Source of the DNA: SZUA-442 sp035461905
GTDB lineage: Bacteria > Actinomycetota > Acidimicrobiia > Spongiisociales > UBA5794
Assembly: GCA_035461905.1 (NCBI GenBank)
Contig: DATHUV010000129.1
Location: forward strand, 1 to 64,000
Direction of reading: 5' to 3'
DNA: 64,000 nucleotides
In this document: in pieces, positions 34,123 through 42,465 of the stretch
Layout: every line of letters starts with the position of its first letter
Numbering within the stretch: position 1 is the stretch's first letter
Notes under the pieces: model-generated
Told to the model about the DNA's origin: nothing
Seen by the model: the letters and a program-made list of their open reading frames with translations, nothing else
Database searches by the model: none
Made by a program: the position numbers and the translations under genes

Positions 34123-35171
34123 GACACGACTCCCTTGCTCGTTCGAAGAACGACAGCGAAGAACGGGGCGCCGAAGAAGGCGGTGATCACACCGATCGGA
34201 ACCTCGAACGGCGCCTGCACGGTCCTCGCCAGCACATCCGCGAGGACGAGGAACGCGCCTCCGAGGAGCATCGACAGGGGGACGATGATGCGATACGACG
34301 CGTTCGTGAGGAGGCGCACGGTGTGGGGGACGATGATGCCGACGAAGCCGATCAGCCCGGACACGGCGACGACGGCCGCCGTACCAAGTGTGGCGAAGAG
34401 GACGAGGACGAGCCGAATCCGTGTCGGATCGACACCGAGCGACGACGCCTCGACGTCCCCAACGGCGAGGACGTCCATGAGCCTGCGGCCCGCGAGAACT
34501 ACTCCGAGTGAGACGACGACATAGGGGAGAACGAGCGTGACCTCGGACCAACCTGCGGTTGCGAGGCTTCCCAGGATCCATCCGTAGACCTCACGGAGGG
34601 TCTCGGACTGCCTCTGCTGGATGAACGTCTGGACGGCAGTGAGAAAGGCCGCAACCGCCACCCCGGCGAGGATCAGCGTCACGGCGGTTCGACCGGACCG
34701 GACGCTGTACCCGAGCACGTACGCCAGGAACACGCCTCCGAGCGCACCGACGAACGCCGCTAGTGGGAGCGGGTCGACGAACCACTCACCCGAGGCCGGA
34801 AGGAAGGCGATCGCAAGGGTCGCGCCGAGTCCCGCACCCGCACCCGCACCGAGCAGGTACGGATCGGCCAGGGGGTTCCGAAACACCCCCTGATACGCCG
34901 TTCCTGCGACTGACAGCATGGAGCCGACGAGGACCCCTAGGACGACCCTTGGCATGCGGATCTGCCACAAGATGGCCTCACCCTGATCGGACAGACCGCT
35001 TTCCACGCCAATGAAGGGCAGCCGATCCAATGCCGAACGGACGATCGCAGTCGGCGACAGAGCGTACGGTCCGACCATCACCGCGATGATCACACTCACC
35101 ACGAGCACCACCACGCCTCCGACGACCCACCACCAGCGAAGGTGCGTCGATGGAGGGCGTCCCGCGTTCAC
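34119..35171 (-). CDS. btuC: FecCD-family ABC permease, predicted B12 importer
   Basis: Protein of 350 residues with about ten helices; landmarks include RMPRVVLGVLVGSMLSVAGTAYQGVFRNPLADPYLLGAGAGAGLGAT, LILAGVAVAAFLTAVQTF and GLIGFVGIIVPHTVRLL, all of the BtuC/FhuB family. It forms the membrane channel of the importer. Start is a GTG at 35171 overlapping the btuF stop (GTGA); further upstream frame residues look non-coding. btuF, btuC and btuD are thus joined by four-base overlaps and share one message. Confidence 0.9.
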   Translation of the reverse strand: MNAGRPPSTHLRWWWVVGGVVVLVVSVIIAVMVGPYALSPTAIVRSALDRLPFIGVESGLSDQGEAILWQIRMPRVVLGVLVGSMLSVAGTAYQGVFRNPLADPYLLGAGAGAGLGATLAIAFLPASGEWFVDPLPLAAFVGALGGVFLAYVLGYSVRSGRTAVTLILAGVAVAAFLTAVQTFIQQRQSETLREVYGWILGSLATAGWSEVTLVLPYVVVSLGVVLAGRRLMDVLAVGDVEASSLGVDPTRIRLVLVLFATLGTAAVVAVSGLIGFVGIIVPHTVRLLTNASYRIIVPLSMLLGGAFLVLADVLARTVQAPFEVPIGVITAFFGAPFFAVVLRTSKGVVS

Positions 35172-36163
35172 CCATCCACCGCCTCGAGGGCGAGGATCGC
35201 TGCTACGACGTCCTCGACGAGCACGACGATCCGGGGACCCCATCGCGACGCGATGTCATCATCGAGCTCGACGATCGCTCCGGTTCGCACGGCCGCCACA
35301 GTGTCCCATCCCGGCCTCTCGGCGACCGTGGCCGCGGACTGTCCACAGCACTTGGTATCGGCGAGAAGGATCACGTCGGGATCGGAACCGACGATGAACT
35401 CTGCGGCGAGCTGCGGATACCCGAAACCGTCGACATCCGCCGGGTCGGCGATGTTGGTCATCATCGTTCCCGACAGCAACTCGCCGACGAACGTCGACGA
35501 GGTCGACGAGTAGTAGGTCGGTTCGAGCTCGTAGTAGTACGTCAGATCGGAGGCGCTGTCAGGGACCGCGGAGAGGGAATCGTCGATGCCCTGCCGGACC
35601 CTCCTAACGAGGGCGAGGGCTTCATCCGACCTACCCGTGGCCGCCCCGGTCTGTTCCCACTGGAGGAACGCGTCGGCGAGGTCGGTCGCTGTCGGGTGGA
35701 GGATGACCGCGATCCCGAGAGCCTCGAGACCGGGGATGACGTCGCCGTTCGGATCAAACGACAAGAAGACGAGGTCCGGGTCGAACGTGGCGATCGCCTC
35801 GACGCTCGGTGAGAACGCCGAGAGCTCCGTCAACGGGGCTTCCGTAGGGTGATTGGACAGGCTGTCGACCGCGACAACCTCGGAACCCGCCCCGATTGCG
35901 AAGAGAACCTCGGTGGAGGTGGGAGAGATCGAGACGATGCGAGTCGGGCGAGCATCGATCGTGACAGGGCCATTGGGTGCCTCGACGGTGACGGGAAACG
36001 CCGGATCCGCAGCCGTGGTGGTCGTCTCCTCCTGCACAGCGGTGGTCGATGCCGGTGACGAGGTCGTGGTGAGCGTGGACGGCGGCGCATCGGGGGACGA
36101 ACTGTTGCCACATGAGGCCGCGACGAGCGCGACAGCAACGAGCAGGACGGACAGACGGTTCAT
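35168..36163 (-). CDS. btuF: cobalamin-binding lipoprotein of ABC importer
   Basis: Protein of 331 residues. A signal peptide with lipobox VAASC makes C18 the lipidated residue. A long T/S-rich tether (about 20-55) follows, then a periplasmic-binding-protein class III fold: RIVSISPTSTEVLFAIGAG, VVAVDSLSNHP, DLVFLSFDPNG and EFIVGSDPDVILLADTKCCG. It delivers ligand to BtuCD at the outer face of the membrane. ATG at 36163 is preceded by AGGAGA; this ribosome-binding site sits in a hairpin (36168-36187) downstream of a cobalamin riboswitch. Confidence 0.92.
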   Translation of the reverse strand: MNRLSVLLVAVALVAASCGNSSSPDAPPSTLTTTSSPASTTAVQEETTTTAADPAFPVTVEAPNGPVTIDARPTRIVSISPTSTEVLFAIGAGSEVVAVDSLSNHPTEAPLTELSAFSPSVEAIATFDPDLVFLSFDPNGDVIPGLEALGIAVILHPTATDLADAFLQWEQTGAATGRSDEALALVRRVRQGIDDSLSAVPDSASDLTYYYELEPTYYSSTSSTFVGELLSGTMMTNIADPADVDGFGYPQLAAEFIVGSDPDVILLADTKCCGQSAATVAERPGWDTVAAVRTGAIVELDDDIASRWGPRIVVLVEDVVAAILALEAVDG

Positions 36164-36167
36164 GGGA

Positions 36168-36187
36168 TCTCCTCTCCCTGGAGGAGA
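36168..36187 (-). promoter_or_regulatory. hairpin sequestering btuF Shine-Dalgarno
   Basis: On the minus strand TCTCCTC (36187-36181) pairs over seven bases with GAGGAGA (36174-36168), the ribosome-binding site five bases before the btuF ATG. The loop is six bases. It is placed to serve as the expression platform for the riboswitch, acting on translation. Confidence 0.6.
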
Positions 36188-36229
36188 CCGGCCGGTCACA
36201 GCTCCGACCCACTCCTCCGGGGGCCGAAC

Positions 36230-36325
36230 ACTCACCGCACGGGAGGCGACCTGACTACCCCCTTCGGGGATCACAGTTGCGGGACAGCGCCGGGATCACA
36301 CCGGACTTCGCTCTCGTGCGGCACC
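36230..36325 (-). promoter_or_regulatory. cobalamin riboswitch
   Basis: On the minus strand the leader contains GGTGTGATCCCGGCGCTG and TCCCGCAACTGTGATC, the conserved core of B12 riboswitches, followed by the B12-box-like AGTCAGGTCGCC. The closing helix is clear: CCGCACG at 36321-36315 with CGTGCGG at 36241-36235. The aptamer is about 90 nt, without the large peripheral arms, so it belongs to the compact forms. When cobalamin binds, it should reduce expression of btuFCD. Confidence 0.9.
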
Positions 36326-36420
36326 GGGACCTTCATCCCGGGCGCGAACCGGATGCTAGCGGTGTGCCGGCGAGCCGGCCATCCGTAGGTCGCCAAATGT
36401 CTGCTTGCTATCGTCCGAAC

Positions 36421-36561
36421 ATGAAGAGACTGCTCCTCGCCACGGTCGCCATCGCCGTTTCCGTTGCGCTCGCTTCGGTCGCCGCCAAGCGTCTCAGCCC
36501 GGACGCGCCAACGACACCTCCCGGGTCCTGGGACCTCGCCGACGGGGTCGATGAGGCGTGA
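36421..36561 (+). CDS. small protein with one N-terminal membrane/signal helix
   Basis: A 46-residue protein: MKRLLLATVAIAVSVALASVAAKRLSPD then a short acidic tail GSWDLADGVDEA. The helix could be a membrane anchor. It is supported by position: its stop overlaps the GTG start of the next gene (GTGA) and it has a credible N-terminal start. No family known. Confidence 0.5.
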   Translation: MKRLLLATVAIAVSVALASVAAKRLSPDAPTTPPGSWDLADGVDEA

Positions 36562-37280
36562 GGGTTCTCCTCGAGTCGACGAGCGAGGTCGGCAAGCGAA
36601 CGGCACATGTCCTCCTCGCCGAACCTGACGTCGACTTCGTGGGGGTGTGGAACGCCCCCGCCACCAGGCGGAGCCCGCGCTCAGGCACGGCATCCGACGT
36701 CGACGGTTTCGACATCGCTGTCACCGACAGGTCACGTGCCAACCACGACCTGATCGCACGGTGCTCGGTGGCAGGCATTCCGATCGTCCTGTGGGCCGAC
36801 GATGCCGACATCGCCCCCGGCTCTGCAACCGTCCCAATCGTCACGGGTGCCAACGTCGGGTCGGCGCTGATCGCCGCACTGCTGGCACACCCGACCGCGA
36901 ACCCCGCGCCCGGAGAGCCCGTCACCGTCGCCTGGACCGAGCCGGGCAAACCCCACAAGCGGGGTGAGGACATCATGTTCCCCGAACCGGTCGGCGCGAT
37001 GCGGGCGAAGCGGAGGGCACCGGGGCAGCTCGTCGCGACCCGCGACGACGAATGGGCGGGCGCTGTGGTGCGCGTCGGATCCGAAGACGCGATCCGCGTC
37101 GTTGGCGTGGCCGACCACGCTGGGCACCTCGAGGCGCTGGTTCTCGCGGCAACGACGCTCGTCGCCGCGGCCGGAACGTATGCGCCGGGAACAAGGAACG
37201 CCGGCGATGCCGGTGAACAACTCCTGAACATGCTGCGCAGGGTGGAACTCGACTTCGCGACGTGGCGTTCTCATCCTTGA
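36558..37280 (+). CDS. conserved-looking protein of unknown function, N-terminal Rossmann-like part
   Basis: Protein of 240 residues starting at GTG 36558. The first half reads like a nucleotide-binding Rossmann unit (RVLLESTSEVGKRTAHVLLAEPDVDFVGVW ... FDIAVTD ... IPIVLWAD ... VPIVTGANVGSALIAALLA) related in style to dinucleotide-dependent dehydrogenases; the second half (VTVAWTEPGKPHKRGEDIMFPEPVG) is unlike anything I recognise. The usual G-x-G-x-x-G is not intact, so cofactor binding is doubtful. It is coupled to the small gene before it and seven bases ahead of the thioredoxin-NHL gene. Confidence 0.55.
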   Translation: MRVLLESTSEVGKRTAHVLLAEPDVDFVGVWNAPATRRSPRSGTASDVDGFDIAVTDRSRANHDLIARCSVAGIPIVLWADDADIAPGSATVPIVTGANVGSALIAALLAHPTANPAPGEPVTVAWTEPGKPHKRGEDIMFPEPVGAMRAKRRAPGQLVATRDDEWAGAVVRVGSEDAIRVVGVADHAGHLEALVLAATTLVAAAGTYAPGTRNAGDAGEQLLNMLRRVELDFATWRSHP

Positions 37281-37286
37281 GAACCC

Positions 37287-39290
37287 ATGAGATCGAGCCT
37301 TACCCTCCTCCTGACGTCCGTTGCCATTGCCGTTGCGGCGTGTACCCCTGCATCGGAGGGCACACCCTTGACGACGGCACCGCTTGACACGACCTCGACG
37401 ACGTACTCCGGAGAGTCCTTCGCAGGAACCGTCGACGCTCCGGAGTTCCCGACGGGTCTCGAATGGATCAACACGCCCGGACCGCTGACGCTCGACGACC
37501 TGCGGGGAAAGGTCGTGCTCCTCGACTTCTGGACCTACGGCTGCATCAACTGCATCCACATCCTGCCCGACCTCGAGCGCCTCGAGTCCGAGTACCCGGA
37601 CGAGCTGATCGTCGTGGGGGTCCACTCCGCGAAGTTCCCGAACGAGGGTGAGACGACGAACCTGCGCGACATCGTCCAGCGCTACGACATCAAGCACCCC
37701 GTCGTCAACGACAAGGACTTCGACGTCTGGGACTCGTGGGGAGCAAACGCATGGCCGACCGTGGCCCTCATCGACCCGACAGGGCGCGCCGTGGGTATCC
37801 GTGCGGGCGAAGGCGTCTACGAAGCCGTGGAGCCGGTGATCGCGGGCCTCGTCGCCGAGTTCGACGCCCAACAGGCGATCAACCGCGACCCGATCGACCT
37901 CGCACTCGAGGCCGACAACGCCCCGAGACGGCCCGTCGCCTATCCGGGCAAGGTGCTCGCCCACGAAGGACGCCTCTGGATCTCGGACACCGGGCATCAC
38001 CGGGTCATCGAAGCAGACCCCGTCACCGGCGACGTCCTGGCGGCCTACGGCACGGGCACCAGGGGATCGGACGACGGCCCTGCCCTCGAAGCTTCCTTCA
38101 ACAACCCCCACGGGCTCACGGTGGGCGACGGCGGGCTCTTCGTGGCCGATACGGGTAACCATCTCATCAGGAGGATCGACCTCGCGACCGGCGAGGTTAC
38201 GACCGTTGCCGGGACGGGTGAGCAGGGCTGGCCACCGACGTCAGGAAGCCTGCGGGGAACGTCGCTTGCCAGCCCGTGGGCGGTTGCATGGTCGAACGGT
38301 CTGCTCTACATCGCCAACGCGGGGACGCACCAGCTCTGGCGAGCGGAGCTGGCGTTCGACACGATGGGTCCCTACGTGGGCAGTGCGCGCGAGGGGACAC
38401 TGAACGGACCGTTCTCCACCGCGGAACTCGCCCAGCCGTCGAGCCTCACGCTCTCGGATGAGGGACTCCTCTACTTCGCCGACTCGGAGTCGTCAGCGAT
38501 CCGGGTGGCCGACCTGCGGTCGGAGGAGACCGCGCTCGTCATCGGCAGCGATTCCGGCTTGTTCGATTTCGGCGACGTCGATGGCACCGGGAGCGATGCC
38601 AGGCTGCAGCATCCCCTCGGCACTGCAATCGACGGAGGCACTCTCTACGTCGCGGACACCTACAACTCGAAGATCAAGAGGGTCGACCTCACAACGGGCA
38701 CCGTCACGACATGGCTCGGCGACGGCGCGGGATTCGCGGACGGCGATACGCCCCTCTTCAACGAACCGGGAGGCCTGTCGGTCGCCGACGGCATTCTGTA
38801 CGTCGCAGACACGAACAACCATTCCGTGCGGACCATCGACCTCGCGACCGGCTCCACGTCCACCCTCATCCTGAAGGGAATCGAGGGGTTCGACCCACCT
38901 TCGGCGTACCGGGGCGAGCTCGTGAACCTCGATCCTTTGACCGTGGCTTCCGGTGAGGCGTCCCTCGTGCTCGAGTACGAGCTGCCCGAGGGCTACAAGG
39001 TCAACGACGAGGCACCCTCGTCGGTTGTCATCTCCGCGGGTGCGTCCCTCGCTTCCTTTCCCGGTGGTGACTCCGTCGACATCACCGGCACGCTGGTACC
39101 GGTGGCGGTCCCCATCCAACTCGTGGAGGGAGTCGGGACACTGCAGTTCGACGTGACCCTCATCTACTGCGAGGCCGTGAACACAACCCTGTGCCTCATC
39201 GACCAGGTGCGATACTTCCAGCCCGTAGAGATCGGCCCCCCTGGAGACTCGGATCGCATCGTCCTCGAGCGAACCATCCGCCGCCCCTGA
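37287..39290 (+). CDS. thioredoxin-domain plus NHL-repeat lipoprotein
   Basis: Protein of 667 residues. Lipobox AVAAC, C19 lipidated. A TlpA/thioredoxin-like domain (about 50-200) has the active pair C86-I-N-C89 (FWTYGCINCIHILPDL). Then about 5-6 NHL beta-propeller repeats with VADTGNHLIRRIDLATGEV, VADTYNSKIKRVDL and VADTNNHSVRTIDL, and a C-terminal beta-rich tail. This matches the NHLRC2-type architecture. It should act outside the cell membrane on disulfides or peroxide; the propeller may bind a partner. It follows the unknown gene at 36558 by seven bases. Confidence 0.85.
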   Translation: MRSSLTLLLTSVAIAVAACTPASEGTPLTTAPLDTTSTTYSGESFAGTVDAPEFPTGLEWINTPGPLTLDDLRGKVVLLDFWTYGCINCIHILPDLERLESEYPDELIVVGVHSAKFPNEGETTNLRDIVQRYDIKHPVVNDKDFDVWDSWGANAWPTVALIDPTGRAVGIRAGEGVYEAVEPVIAGLVAEFDAQQAINRDPIDLALEADNAPRRPVAYPGKVLAHEGRLWISDTGHHRVIEADPVTGDVLAAYGTGTRGSDDGPALEASFNNPHGLTVGDGGLFVADTGNHLIRRIDLATGEVTTVAGTGEQGWPPTSGSLRGTSLASPWAVAWSNGLLYIANAGTHQLWRAELAFDTMGPYVGSAREGTLNGPFSTAELAQPSSLTLSDEGLLYFADSESSAIRVADLRSEETALVIGSDSGLFDFGDVDGTGSDARLQHPLGTAIDGGTLYVADTYNSKIKRVDLTTGTVTTWLGDGAGFADGDTPLFNEPGGLSVADGILYVADTNNHSVRTIDLATGSTSTLILKGIEGFDPPSAYRGELVNLDPLTVASGEASLVLEYELPEGYKVNDEAPSSVVISAGASLASFPGGDSVDITGTLVPVAVPIQLVEGVGTLQFDVTLIYCEAVNTTLCLIDQVRYFQPVEIGPPGDSDRIVLERTIRRP

Positions 39291-39301
39291 GACGACCCTC
39301 T

Positions 39302-39359
39302 CCTGTTCTTGCGTAACTGGGTTCCACCCATGAGTGGAACCCAGTTACGCAAGAACAGG
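39302..39359. repeat. perfect 26-bp inverted repeat between convergent genes
   Basis: Arms 39302-39327 and 39334-39359 are exactly complementary with a 6-base CCATGA centre. Each strand begins with CCTGTTCTTGCG. It lies between the 3' ends of the NHL lipoprotein gene and the DUF3566 gene, so it may terminate transcription in both directions, though there is no T run. The length and perfection are more like a palindromic mobile element of REP or MITE type than an ordinary terminator. Confidence 0.75.
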
Positions 39360-39373
39360 CGGGTGGAGTGGTG

Positions 39374-39844
39374 TCAGGTCGATTCGACCGTGTCTTCGCT
39401 CGTGAGCGACGGCGACGTCGAGTCGCGACCATTCATCCCGTTCGTCGGGGTGACGTGCATGACGGGTCGCGGCATCGACTGGGTCTGGGGCTGATCGACT
39501 GTCTCCTCGAGCATGACGATCTCGACGCCACCCACGACATCGGAGATGAGGTTGTAGAGGACCGCCGTGAGGGTCATGAGGCCGGTGGCGATGATCACGC
39601 CCACGATCGCGAGCATCACGACGACGCGGAAGTACAGGTCACCGTCGGGTGTGAAGGCGATCGTCAGCCGGCTGAATGTGTCGACGAATGCATCCGGAAT
39701 GCCCCGCTGCACCGCAATGGACCACGCCACCCACACGCCGAGCGTCCACACGAGACCCCACACCGTGTTGAGCACGAGCGTGACCCTGAGAACGGTCCAC
39801 GGGTCGATTTTCCGAATGATGCGACGTACGCGACGTACGGCCAT
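39374..39844 (-). CDS. DUF3566 transmembrane protein
   Basis: Protein of 156 residues starting MAVRRVRRIIRKIDPWTVLRVTLV. Two membrane helices (VTLVLNTVWGLVWTLGVWVAW and VVVMLAIVGVIIATGLMTLTAVLYN) flank a short outer loop; VGGVEIVMLEE follows. DUF3566 proteins lie immediately downstream of gyrA in actinobacteria (Rv0007 in M. tuberculosis), matching here. Function unknown. Start chosen at 39844 because it matches the family. Confidence 0.88.
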   Translation of the reverse strand: MAVRRVRRIIRKIDPWTVLRVTLVLNTVWGLVWTLGVWVAWSIAVQRGIPDAFVDTFSRLTIAFTPDGDLYFRVVVMLAIVGVIIATGLMTLTAVLYNLISDVVGGVEIVMLEETVDQPQTQSMPRPVMHVTPTNGMNGRDSTSPSLTSEDTVEST

Positions 39845-39987
39845 GTTGGACCCTCCCTGGCCCGATGAGTGTATCGGCGAGGACCCTTCACTCCCTGCAA
39901 TCCCGATCATGTGGGCGCCGCCGGGAGTTCATCGCGCGGACCAAGCGTCACCTGCCAGCCGGACAACTCCCCCGACCATCGTATGGA

Positions 39988-42450
39988 TCAGGACGGCTGG
40001 TCGTCCGGGTCGTCCGCGTGGCCGCCGTTCTGGGCTGCAACGGCGACAGCCGACAGAGTCGCACCCTTTGCGAGGTTCATGATCTTGACGCCCATCGAGT
40101 TGCGGCCGTACCGGTTGATGTTCTTGACGATCTGGCGAATCACGATTCCATCGGACGATGTGATGACGACCTCGTCAGACTCGACGACCGCCCGTGCGGT
40201 GGCAAGGGAGCCCCTCGTGGACACGACCTTGATCGCCTTCACGCCAAGCCCTGCGCGATGCTTGACGGGGAAGTCAGAAATCTTCGTCCGCTTCCCGTAG
40301 CCGCCCGTCGTGAGGAGTAGCACGTCGTCACCTTCCTCCGCGATGGCTGCGCCGACGACCGCGTCGCCTTCCCTGAGTCTGATCCCGATGACACCTTGGG
40401 AGGCCCTGCCCGTGGCTCGCACCTCACCCTCCGCGAACCGGATCCCCTGACCGTCGCGTGTGAACATCAACAGATCTGATGAGCCGTTCGTCTGGCGCAC
40501 TGCGACGACTTCGTCGTCGTCCGTGAGGTTGATCGCCACGAGGACCTGGTTGCGCGAGTCGTAGTCGGAGAACCTCGACTTTTTGACCTGGCCGTTCCTC
40601 GTGAACATCACGAGGAACCGGCTCGTCTCGTAGTCCCTGGTGTCGATGATCGCCTGGACGAACTCATCCGCATCGAGGGGCATCACCGACTGGACCATCA
40701 CCCCCTTGGCCGTGCGGTCCTTGCGAGGGATCTCGTGGGCCCTGATGCGATACACCTTGCCGCGATTCGTGAAGAAGAGCAGGTAGGCGTGCGCCGATGT
40801 GTGCATCAGGTGCGTGACGACATCGTCGTCGCGCAAGCCCGCTCCACGCACGCCGCGCCCCCCGCGCCCCTGGGTCTTGTAGGCCGCAGCGATGACCGAC
40901 TTGACGTACCCTGCCGCGGACATGGACACGACGATCTCCTCGTCTGCGATGAGGTCCTCGAGGGACATGTCACCGGCATCCGGGATGATCTGGGAGCGGC
41001 GGGCATCAGCGAACTTCTCCCTGACATCACCGAGCTCGGTGGCGATCAGGGCCCGCCGCTTCTCCTCGTGCGCCAGGAGGTCCTCGAGATGGGCGATCGT
41101 CGCCTCCAGCTCCTCGAGCTCCTCGCGGAGCTTGTTCGTCTCGAGGGCGGTGAGGCGACGCAGCGGCATGTCGAGGATGTGGTTCGCCTGGATCTCGGAG
41201 AGGCTGAACTCCTCCATGAGGGCGGCTCGTGCAGCGTCGACGTTCGCTGACGAGCGGATGATCTGGACGACCCTGTCGATGTTGTCGAGCGCGATGAGCA
41301 GGCCGCGTACGATGTGCGCCCTCGCCTCGGCCCGTGCGAGCCGGAAACGTGACCGGCGTTCGATGACCTCGAGCTGGTGATCAACGTAATGGTGGACCAT
41401 CTGGGCCAGGTTGAGGGTGCGTGGTACGCCATCGACGAGGGCGACGTTGTTCACCGAGAACGTGTCCTCGAGCTGGGTTGCCTTGAACAGCTGATTGAGG
41501 ATGACCTGGGGGTTCGCATCCTTCCTGAGCTCGATGACGAGGCGTGTTCCGTGCCGGTCGGATTCGTCGCGCAGGTCGGCGATTCCGGTGAGGGTCTTGG
41601 CGCGCACGAGATCGGCGATCCGCTCCATGATCCTGTCCCGCGACACCTGGTACGGGATCTCCGAGACGACGACCGCCATTCGCCCCTTGCGGAGTTCCAC
41701 GATGTCGGTGACGGCACGGATCCGGATGGAGCCACGACCCGTGGCGAGGGCATCGACGACGCCTTTGTTGCCGACGATGTACGCCCCTGTGGGGAAGTCG
41801 GGACCCTTGACGAACTGCATCAGGTCCTCGACGGTCGCATGGGGGTTGTCGAGCGCGTGGAGGACCGCGTCGCACACTTCGCCGAGGTTGTGCGGTGCCA
41901 TGTTCGTTGCCATGCCAACCGCGATTCCCGTTGAACCGTTGACGAGCAGGTTCGGGAACCTGCCTGGCAGGACCTCGGGCTCCTCTCGCTCGCCCGAATA
42001 GTTGTCCTTGAAGTCGACGGTGTCCTCGTCGATGCCCTCGAGCATGTGTGCGGCGAGTTTGGAGAGCCTGGCCTCGACGTACCGCATCGCCGCAGGTGGG
42101 TCGTCCACGGTCCCGAAGTTCCCTTGCGGATCGATGAGCGGGTAGCGCGATGCGAAGTCCTGCCCCAGCCGGACCATCGCGTCGTAGACAGCCTCCGGTG
42201 CGTGCGGGTGGAACCAACCGACGACGTCACCGACAACGCGTGACGCCTTGCGATACGGGGTGCCCGGCCGGATGCCGGAATCCCACATGGAGTACAGGAC
42301 ACGCCGGTGCACGGGCTTGAGCCCGTCCCTCACGTCGGGGAGCGCACGCGAGACGATGACCGACATCGCGTACTCGAGGAACGAGTCGCGCATCTCCGTC
42401 TCGATGTTGATCGGTTGGCTGTGCTCGGGAGTGATGTCGCCGTTTGGCAT
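39988..42450 (-). CDS. gyrA: DNA gyrase subunit A
   Basis: Protein of 820 residues. Breakage-reunion domain with catalytic R123-Y124 in MRYVEARLS, then a coiled-coil (about 425-470), and C-terminal beta-pinwheel with the GyrA box Q-G-R-G-G-R-G-V-R-G. It cuts and rejoins DNA to add negative supercoils, with GyrB. The quinolone region reads GWFHPHAPEAVYDAMVR: G81, D82 and S83 of E. coli are replaced by A84, P85 and E86, while the Asp87 equivalent (D90) is kept. It lies 15 bases downstream of gyrB in one operon. Start as in the family. Confidence 0.97.
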   Translation of the reverse strand: MPNGDITPEHSQPINIETEMRDSFLEYAMSVIVSRALPDVRDGLKPVHRRVLYSMWDSGIRPGTPYRKASRVVGDVVGWFHPHAPEAVYDAMVRLGQDFASRYPLIDPQGNFGTVDDPPAAMRYVEARLSKLAAHMLEGIDEDTVDFKDNYSGEREEPEVLPGRFPNLLVNGSTGIAVGMATNMAPHNLGEVCDAVLHALDNPHATVEDLMQFVKGPDFPTGAYIVGNKGVVDALATGRGSIRIRAVTDIVELRKGRMAVVVSEIPYQVSRDRIMERIADLVRAKTLTGIADLRDESDRHGTRLVIELRKDANPQVILNQLFKATQLEDTFSVNNVALVDGVPRTLNLAQMVHHYVDHQLEVIERRSRFRLARAEARAHIVRGLLIALDNIDRVVQIIRSSANVDAARAALMEEFSLSEIQANHILDMPLRRLTALETNKLREELEELEATIAHLEDLLAHEEKRRALIATELGDVREKFADARRSQIIPDAGDMSLEDLIADEEIVVSMSAAGYVKSVIAAAYKTQGRGGRGVRGAGLRDDDVVTHLMHTSAHAYLLFFTNRGKVYRIRAHEIPRKDRTAKGVMVQSVMPLDADEFVQAIIDTRDYETSRFLVMFTRNGQVKKSRFSDYDSRNQVLVAINLTDDDEVVAVRQTNGSSDLLMFTRDGQGIRFAEGEVRATGRASQGVIGIRLREGDAVVGAAIAEEGDDVLLLTTGGYGKRTKISDFPVKHRAGLGVKAIKVVSTRGSLATARAVVESDEVVITSSDGIVIRQIVKNINRYGRNSMGVKIMNLAKGATLSAVAVAAQNGGHADDPDDQPS

Positions 42451-42465
42451 GCTCGTTCGACCGTC

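Noticed and set aside
33337..36163. Siderophore (iron) ABC importer
   Set aside because: The subunits alone would permit it, but the clear cobalamin riboswitch upstream points to B12.
39164..39494. Open frames on both strands that start with the same peptide (MRNWVP) across the palindrome
   Set aside because: They arise from the symmetry of the 26-bp inverted repeat and extend into real genes on either side in wrong frames.
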